The position numbers and the translations under genes are program-made. The notes beneath the pieces were generated by a model. The model saw nothing but the letters and a program-made list of their open reading frames with translations, had not been told where the DNA came from and searched no databases. A DNA stretch of 64,000 nt from BOG-994 sp049514215 (GTDB taxonomy: Bacteria; Pseudomonadota; Gammaproteobacteria; Burkholderiales; Burkholderiaceae_D): the NCBI GenBank assembly GCA_049514215.1, contig JBEKVI010000001.1, forward strand, positions 62,001 through 126,000, in the 5' to 3' direction. Each line of letters starts with the position of its first letter. Position 1 is the stretch's first letter. Of this stretch, positions 59,119 to 64,000 are shown one piece after another.

Positions 59119-62100
59119 GTGATTTGTCCTCTGGAAAGCCGGCTCAGGCAATTGCTCGATGCGCGCATCCTGATCCTCGATGGGGCGATGGGGACGATGA
59201 TCCAACGCCTCGGACTCACCGAGGAGGACTATCGCGGGGCACGGCTGGCGGATTTCAAGGTCGCAGGCAAGGACGTCTCGCTGAGGGGCAACAACGAGCT
59301 TTTGAGCCTGACGCGACCGGATGCCATTCGAGGCATTCACGAAGCGTATCTGGCGGCGGGCGCCGACCTCATCGAAACCAATACCTTTGGGGCTACTTCC
59401 GTGGCCCAAGCGGACTACCACCTCGAGGATCTGGCCTACGAGATGAATCTGGCCTCGGCCCGCCTGGCAAAGAGCGCGTGCGAGAAGTTCACGACCCCCG
59501 AGAAGCCCCGTTTTGTGATTGGTGCTTTGGGCCCGACGCCGAAGACAGCGTCGATCTCGCCCGACGTCAATGACCCCGGCGCCCGTAACGTGACCTTTGA
59601 GGTGCTGCGGGCGTCCTATAGCGAGCAGGTGCGAGGGCTAGTCGACGGCGGATGCGACCTTCTTATCGTTGAGACCATCTTCGACACCCTCAATGCCAAG
59701 GCTGCATTGTTTGCCATCGACGAGTACTTTGAGGAAAGCGGCAAGCGCCTGCCTGTGATGATCTCCGGAACCGTCACGGATGCGTCGGGGCGGATTCTCT
59801 CCGGGCAGACGGTCGAGGCCTTTTGGAATTCGGTACGCCACGCAAGGCCGCTTTCGATTGGCTTGAATTGTGCGCTCGGTGCAGCTCTCATGCGGCCTTA
59901 TCTGGAGGAACTCGCGAAACTCGCCGACTGCTACGTGAGCGTGTATCCGAACGCGGGGCTGCCCAACCCGATGAGCGAGACCGGGTTCGATGAGACCCCC
60001 GAAATTACTGCCTCCTTGCTGTGCGAGTTTGCCGAAGCCGGTTTTGTGAACATCGCAGGCGGGTGCTGTGGAACCACGCCGGAGCATATTGCAGCGCTTG
60101 GACAAGCCGTTGCAGACAAGCGGCCGCGCCGGTGGGAGGCGCCGCCTCGCAAGACGCGGCTGTCGGGCCTCGAGGCGTTCAACATCGACGACAGTTCGCT
60201 GTTCGTGAACGTGGGCGAGCGCACCAACGTGACGGGATCGAAGGCGTTCGCGCGCCTGATTCTCAATGACCAATACGACGAGGCGTTGGCGGTGGCACGA
60301 CAGCAGGTCGAAAATGGCGCGCAGATCATCGATGTGAACATGGACGAGGCCATGCTCGACTCCGTCGCCGCGATGACGCGCTTCTTAAATCTGGTCGCCT
60401 CGGAGCCGGACATCGCGCGGGTTCCGGTCATGATTGACAGCTCGAAATGGAGCGTGATCGAAGCGGGCCTTCGCTGCGTCCAGGGCAAATCGATCGTCAA
60501 TTCGATCTCGCTAAAGGAAGGCGAGTCGGAGTTTATTCGTCAGGCAGTGCTCGTTCGGCGTTACGGTGCTGCAGCCGTCGTCATGGCCTTCGACGAGCAG
60601 GGACAGGCCGATACGCTTGCGCGCAAGGTCCAGATCTGCGAGCGCGCCTACAAGATCCTCACGAAAGTGGTCGGCATGCCAGCCGAGGACATCATCTTCG
60701 ATCCCAATATTTTCGCCGTCGCCACCGGGATCGAAGAGCACAATTCGTACGCGGTGGACTTCATCGAAGCCACCGCTTGGATTCGTTCGCGGCTTCCGGG
60801 GGCCCGGGTCTCCGGTGGCGTCTCAAACGTCTCATTTTCGTTCCGGGGCAACGATCCTGCGCGCGAGGCGATTCATACCGTTTTTCTTTACCACGCGATC
60901 AAAGCGGGTATGACGATGGGAATCGTGAATGCCGGAATGGTGGGTGTCTACGATGACCTGGACCCGGCGCTGCGCGAGCACGTGGAAGATGTCGTCCTGA
61001 ATCGCCGCTCCGATGCGACCGAACGCATGATCGACTTCGCCAATACGCTAAAGGCGAGCGGCCGCAAAGAAGAGCAGAACCTCGCCTGGCGCGAGGAGTC
61101 GGTCGCGAGTCGCTTAGCCCACGCGCTCGTGCATGGAATCACCCAGTGGATCGTGGAAGACACGGAAGAGGCTCGGCAGAAGTGCGCCCGGCCGATCGAA
61201 GTCATCGAAGGCCCGCTCATGGACGGCATGAACGTCGTGGGCGATCTGTTCGGTGCCGGCAAGATGTTCCTACCTCAGGTGGTCAAGTCCGCGCGCGTCA
61301 TGAAGCAGGCGGTAGCACACCTCATTCCCTATATCGAAGAGGAGAAGCTGCGCGAGGAAGAGGCGACTGGCGTCAAAGCGCAACCTCGCGGAAAAATCGT
61401 CATAGCGACGGTCAAGGGGGACGTGCACGACATCGGCAAGAACATCGTGACGGTGGTGCTACAGTGCAACAACTTCGAAGTCGTGAACATGGGAGTCATG
61501 GTCCCGTGTTCGGAGATCCTGGCCAAAGCGAAGGCTGAGGGTGCGGACATCATCGGTCTTTCGGGGCTCATTACGCCTTCGCTGGAGGAGATGGCCTACG
61601 TTGCGCGCGAGATGCAACGCGACGCGCATTTCCGCATGCTCAAGATCCCCTTGCTCATCGGCGGAGCGACGACGTCCAGGGCGCACACGGCAGTCAAGAT
61701 CGCCCCGAACTACGAGGGGCCGGTCATTTATGTGAGCGACGCGAGCCGTTCGGTTGGCGTCGCACAGAGCCTGCTGTCATCCGGCACCCGTGAGAAATAT
61801 CTTGAGGACATCAAGGCAGAGTACGCCCACTTGCGGGAGCTCCACGCAAGCCGCAAGCCGGTCGCCCTGGCGAGTCTGCAAAAGGCCCGTGCGAATCGCC
61901 TTGCCGTCGATTGGTCGCAGGTCAAGCCGGTCCGCCCCAAATTCATCGGACGCAGGATCTTTCGGAATTTCGATTTGGGCCAGATCGCCAACTACATCGA
62001 TTGGGGCCCATTTTTTCAGACCTGGGATCTGCACGGACCGTTCCCCGCAATCCTGAACGATCCCGTGGTCGGCGAGTCGGCCCGGCGCGTCTTCAGCGAT

Positions 62101-62838
62101 GGGCAGATGATGCTCAAGAAGGTGGTTTCGAACCGGTGGCTGACGGCGAACGGGATCGTGGCTTTCTATCCTGCAAATTCGGTCGACGATGAAGACATCG
62201 AGCTCTATACCGATGACTCGCGCTCCCAGGTGGCGTTGCGCTGGTTCGGATTGCGTCAGCAGGCGATCAAACCCCAAGGAACTCCCAATCGTGCGCTTGC
62301 CGACTATGTGGCGCCGCGCGAATCGGGTGTGCCCGACTATCTCGGTGCGTTTGCGGTGACAACGGGTCTGGGTGCGGATTTGCGCGCGGCCCAATTTGAA
62401 GCCGAGCATGACGACTATTCTTCGATCCTAATCAAGGCGATCGCCGACCGTCTAGCCGAAGCGTTCGCGGAATTGATGCACCAACGCGTGCGCCGCGATC
62501 TTTGGGGCTATGCTGCCGACGAGGCGCTCGATCAGGCCGATCTCATCGCCGAAAAGTACCGTGGCATTCGTCCGGCCCCGGGCTATCCTGCGTGTCCTGA
62601 TCACACGGTCAAGTCGCCTTTGTTCGAGCTACTCGGCGCGGCCGACATCGGTATGAGCGTCACCGAGAGTTTTGCGATGCTTCCCGCATCGTCGGTCAGC
62701 GGGTTTTACTTTGCCTTTCCCGAGTCGCAATATTTCGCAGTCGGTAAGATCGGTACCGATCAGCTCGAGGAACAGGCGCGGCGCCGACAGCTCGATCGGG
62801 TCGATCTTGAACGCTGGCTCGCCCCGCAATTGAATTGA
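59119..62838 (+). CDS. metH: Cobalamin-dependent methionine synthase
   Basis: This 1239-residue enzyme makes methionine from homocysteine with methyltetrahydrofolate and B12. The homocysteine domain starts LILDGAMGTMIQ and has zinc ligands Cys251, Cys316 and Cys317 (GGCCGTTPEHI); then the pterin-binding domain (VNVGERTNVTGS), the B12 domain with cobalt-ligand His770 in DVHDIGKNIV and the activation domain near the end. Start is GTG at 59119 with AAAGG nine bases upstream; an in-frame TTG at 59086 lies in the terminator T-run. The riboswitch and terminator should shut it off when S-adenosylmethionine is abundant. Confidence 0.97.
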   Translation: MICPLESRLRQLLDARILILDGAMGTMIQRLGLTEEDYRGARLADFKVAGKDVSLRGNNELLSLTRPDAIRGIHEAYLAAGADLIETNTFGATSVAQADYHLEDLAYEMNLASARLAKSACEKFTTPEKPRFVIGALGPTPKTASISPDVNDPGARNVTFEVLRASYSEQVRGLVDGGCDLLIVETIFDTLNAKAALFAIDEYFEESGKRLPVMISGTVTDASGRILSGQTVEAFWNSVRHARPLSIGLNCALGAALMRPYLEELAKLADCYVSVYPNAGLPNPMSETGFDETPEITASLLCEFAEAGFVNIAGGCCGTTPEHIAALGQAVADKRPRRWEAPPRKTRLSGLEAFNIDDSSLFVNVGERTNVTGSKAFARLILNDQYDEALAVARQQVENGAQIIDVNMDEAMLDSVAAMTRFLNLVASEPDIARVPVMIDSSKWSVIEAGLRCVQGKSIVNSISLKEGESEFIRQAVLVRRYGAAAVVMAFDEQGQADTLARKVQICERAYKILTKVVGMPAEDIIFDPNIFAVATGIEEHNSYAVDFIEATAWIRSRLPGARVSGGVSNVSFSFRGNDPAREAIHTVFLYHAIKAGMTMGIVNAGMVGVYDDLDPALREHVEDVVLNRRSDATERMIDFANTLKASGRKEEQNLAWREESVASRLAHALVHGITQWIVEDTEEARQKCARPIEVIEGPLMDGMNVVGDLFGAGKMFLPQVVKSARVMKQAVAHLIPYIEEEKLREEEATGVKAQPRGKIVIATVKGDVHDIGKNIVTVVLQCNNFEVVNMGVMVPCSEILAKAKAEGADIIGLSGLITPSLEEMAYVAREMQRDAHFRMLKIPLLIGGATTSRAHTAVKIAPNYEGPVIYVSDASRSVGVAQSLLSSGTREKYLEDIKAEYAHLRELHASRKPVALASLQKARANRLAVDWSQVKPVRPKFIGRRIFRNFDLGQIANYIDWGPFFQTWDLHGPFPAILNDPVVGESARRVFSDGQMMLKKVVSNRWLTANGIVAFYPANSVDDEDIELYTDDSRSQVALRWFGLRQQAIKPQGTPNRALADYVAPRESGVPDYLGAFAVTTGLGADLRAAQFEAEHDDYSSILIKAIADRLAEAFAELMHQRVRRDLWGYAADEALDQADLIAEKYRGIRPAPGYPACPDHTVKSPLFELLGAADIGMSVTESFAMLPASSVSGFYFAFPESQYFAVGKIGTDQLEEQARRRQLDRVDLERWLAPQLN

Positions 62839-63078
62839 GTCGAACGCCGATTCCGCTCAAAGCGAAGATCGAGGGCCCAACCGGGCTCGGGTTGCCGGAT
62901 CGCCATTTGAAGCGCGACCTCGCGGGTCTGGTTCATGTCGGATTGGGCGACGCGCGGCCAGTAGAGTAAGCTCATCGCTATGCGCTGCTGGCTATCACCG
63001 GCCGCCTGTAGAAACTGACCTTTTCCATGCTTTGGTTGCGGCGTCGCAAATCCGCCTTTAACATCCGAAGCTGGTTTC

Positions 63079-64000
63079 ATGTGGCGAAAGCCTATCCATA
63101 TGTTCTTGCGATCTCTGGGTGTGTTCATTCTCACCCTCGCGATGTACCCCGGCCCGAGCCTCGCGCAGTCGGATGCGATTCGATCGGAATTCGCGGCGGC
63201 CCTGCGCGATGCGCAGACCTCACAGATTCTCGGACCGAACGAAGTCAAGTTGCTCGACCAGGCGGCGCTGCAGTTGCCGCAGGATTACTCCTTCGTACCC
63301 GTGCCGGCCGCGGCCCGACTGCTCAAGGCGATGGGCAACACGCCGGATCCTCACCTCGTTGGCGTCATTTTCCCGGGGCATCAGGACAACTGGATGATGG
63401 CCATTCAGTTCGAGAAATCCGGGCACATCAAAGACGATGATGCACGGGACTGGAATGTGGATGATCTACTCAAGCGCGTCAGTGAGAGCACGGAACGCGG
63501 TGATATCGAACGGCGCAAGGAAGGATTTCCGGAGATCGAAGTTCTAGGCTGGGCCCAGAAGCCCCGCTACGATGCCACCACCCATCGCCTGGTCTGGGCG
63601 ATCGTGGCACGCGACAAGGCGTCAGCACCGGGCTCTGAGCAAGGGGTCAACTACAACACCTACGCGCTCGGCCGGGATGGATACTTCAAGCTCAATCTCG
63701 TTACCGATCTTAAGGATCTCGCAAGTCAAAAAGGTGCCGCGGATGCCATTTTGGATTCGCTGCAGTACAGCGATGGAAAGAAGTATTCTGATTTCAACCC
63801 CTCGGTGGACAAGGCGGCCGATTTCAGTGTCATGGCGCTTGTGGCGGGAATCGCGGCTAACAAGCTCGGCCTTTTGGCGGTCTTGGGCGAGGCGGCCATC
63901 GAGTACTTGAAATACATCATCACCGGCGGCGTCATTGTGCTTTTGATCCTGGGCTGGGCGATCTTTCGCAAGGTCGCTCTGCGTTCCGCGGATACGGGAG
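63079..64000 (+). CDS. DUF2167 family membrane protein (cut by window edge)
   Basis: The frame runs from ATG at 63079 (or ATG at 63100) to the window end without a stop. It codes for a signal-like leader (FLRSLGVFILTLAMYP), then the DUF2167 body: DQAALQLPQDYSFVP, LVGVIFPGHQDNWMM, DWNVDDLLKR, a GWAQKPRYDATTHRLVWAI segment and VNYNTYALGRDGYFKLNL. A transmembrane helix near the end (GGVIVLLILGWAIF) suggests a membrane anchor. The family is found in many bacteria with no assigned function. Confidence 0.85.
   Translation, partial: MWRKPIHMFLRSLGVFILTLAMYPGPSLAQSDAIRSEFAAALRDAQTSQILGPNEVKLLDQAALQLPQDYSFVPVPAAARLLKAMGNTPDPHLVGVIFPGHQDNWMMAIQFEKSGHIKDDDARDWNVDDLLKRVSESTERGDIERRKEGFPEIEVLGWAQKPRYDATTHRLVWAIVARDKASAPGSEQGVNYNTYALGRDGYFKLNLVTDLKDLASQKGAADAILDSLQYSDGKKYSDFNPSVDKAADFSVMALVAGIAANKLGLLAVLGEAAIEYLKYIITGGVIVLLILGWAIFRKVALRSADTG

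Noticed and set aside
62760..63248. 162-codon minus-strand frame across the metH end and the following gap
   Set aside because: It overlaps metH and the DUF2167 gene on the other strand and shows no known domain. A small gene at about 62839-63080 cannot be fully excluded but has no support.
1..64000. tRNA, rRNA, CRISPR arrays, insertion sequences or prophage genes
   Set aside because: I looked through all gaps and found no cloverleaf, spaced repeat, transposase or phage gene.

Overview
The window is a dense, GC-rich bacterial chromosome segment with about 54 protein genes, no rRNA, tRNA, CRISPR array or insertion sequence that I can see, and no gene-free stretch longer than 300 bases. It looks like a betaproteobacterium, probably Burkholderiales or a relative. 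The best evidence is the block topB-smg-dprA-lysM facing def-fmt-rsmB-DUF4390-ntrY-ntrX, followed by a DUF3567 gene; that order and DUF3567 are typical of Betaproteobacteria. Both edges cut genes: a substrate-binding protein on the left and a DUF2167 membrane protein on the right.

Region 1 (1-11756, + strand) is a tightly packed catabolic unit. The end of a Liv/Urt-type solute-binding gene is followed by permease, fused permease-ATPase and ATPase genes, then a homoprotocatechuate (3,4-dihydroxyphenylacetate) meta-cleavage set: split hpaG1/hpaG2, hpaE, a two-subunit LigA/LigB-type extradiol dioxygenase, hpaF, hpaH, hpaI, a class II aldolase-like gene and the MarR-type regulator hpaR. Most junctions overlap by 4 bases (ATGA). 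The logic is uptake of an aromatic acid, ring cleavage, dehydrogenation, isomerisation/decarboxylation, hydration and aldol cleavage to pyruvate and succinate semialdehyde. The ring-hydroxylating hpaBC genes are not in view. Acetoacetyl-CoA synthetase follows.

Region 2 (13842-25198) is mixed accessory metabolism: an SMP-30 lactonase and cytochrome P450 pair, a second solute-binding protein paralogous to the one at the left edge, a DUF2177 membrane protein, a beta-lactamase-family hydrolase, an enoyl-CoA hydratase, a FUSC-like membrane protein, an amidase, a BamE-like lipoprotein, a lone biotinyl domain and an HNH nuclease. Region 3 (24197-31865) is a molybdenum hydroxylase cluster: xdhC divergent from coxS-coxL-coxM-coxD-coxE-coxG. 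CoxL has the AYRGAGR motif and the genes are in S-L-M order, so this is the form II (CODH-like) type rather than a proven CO dehydrogenase.

Region 4 (31889-45664) holds a SET-domain methyltransferase, a membrane-fused spermidine-synthase-like protein, a GNAT acetyltransferase, an isopenicillin-N-epimerase-like PLP enzyme, a VIT/CCC1-family protein, an Ada-AlkA hybrid coupled to ogt, a LysR regulator and a second complete five-gene Liv-type transporter on the minus strand. Region 5 (45867-64000) is the conserved housekeeping block plus a small degenerate CobW-like protein, DUF3567 and metH. The most striking regulatory element precedes metH: a SAM-II-like aptamer starting just after a TATAAT box, followed by a strong intrinsic terminator and a possible antiterminator, that is, a self-contained attenuator for methionine synthase. 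Also notable are a DprA that keeps its reading frame but has lost its signature motifs, and an NtrX-like regulator without its AAA+ domain.
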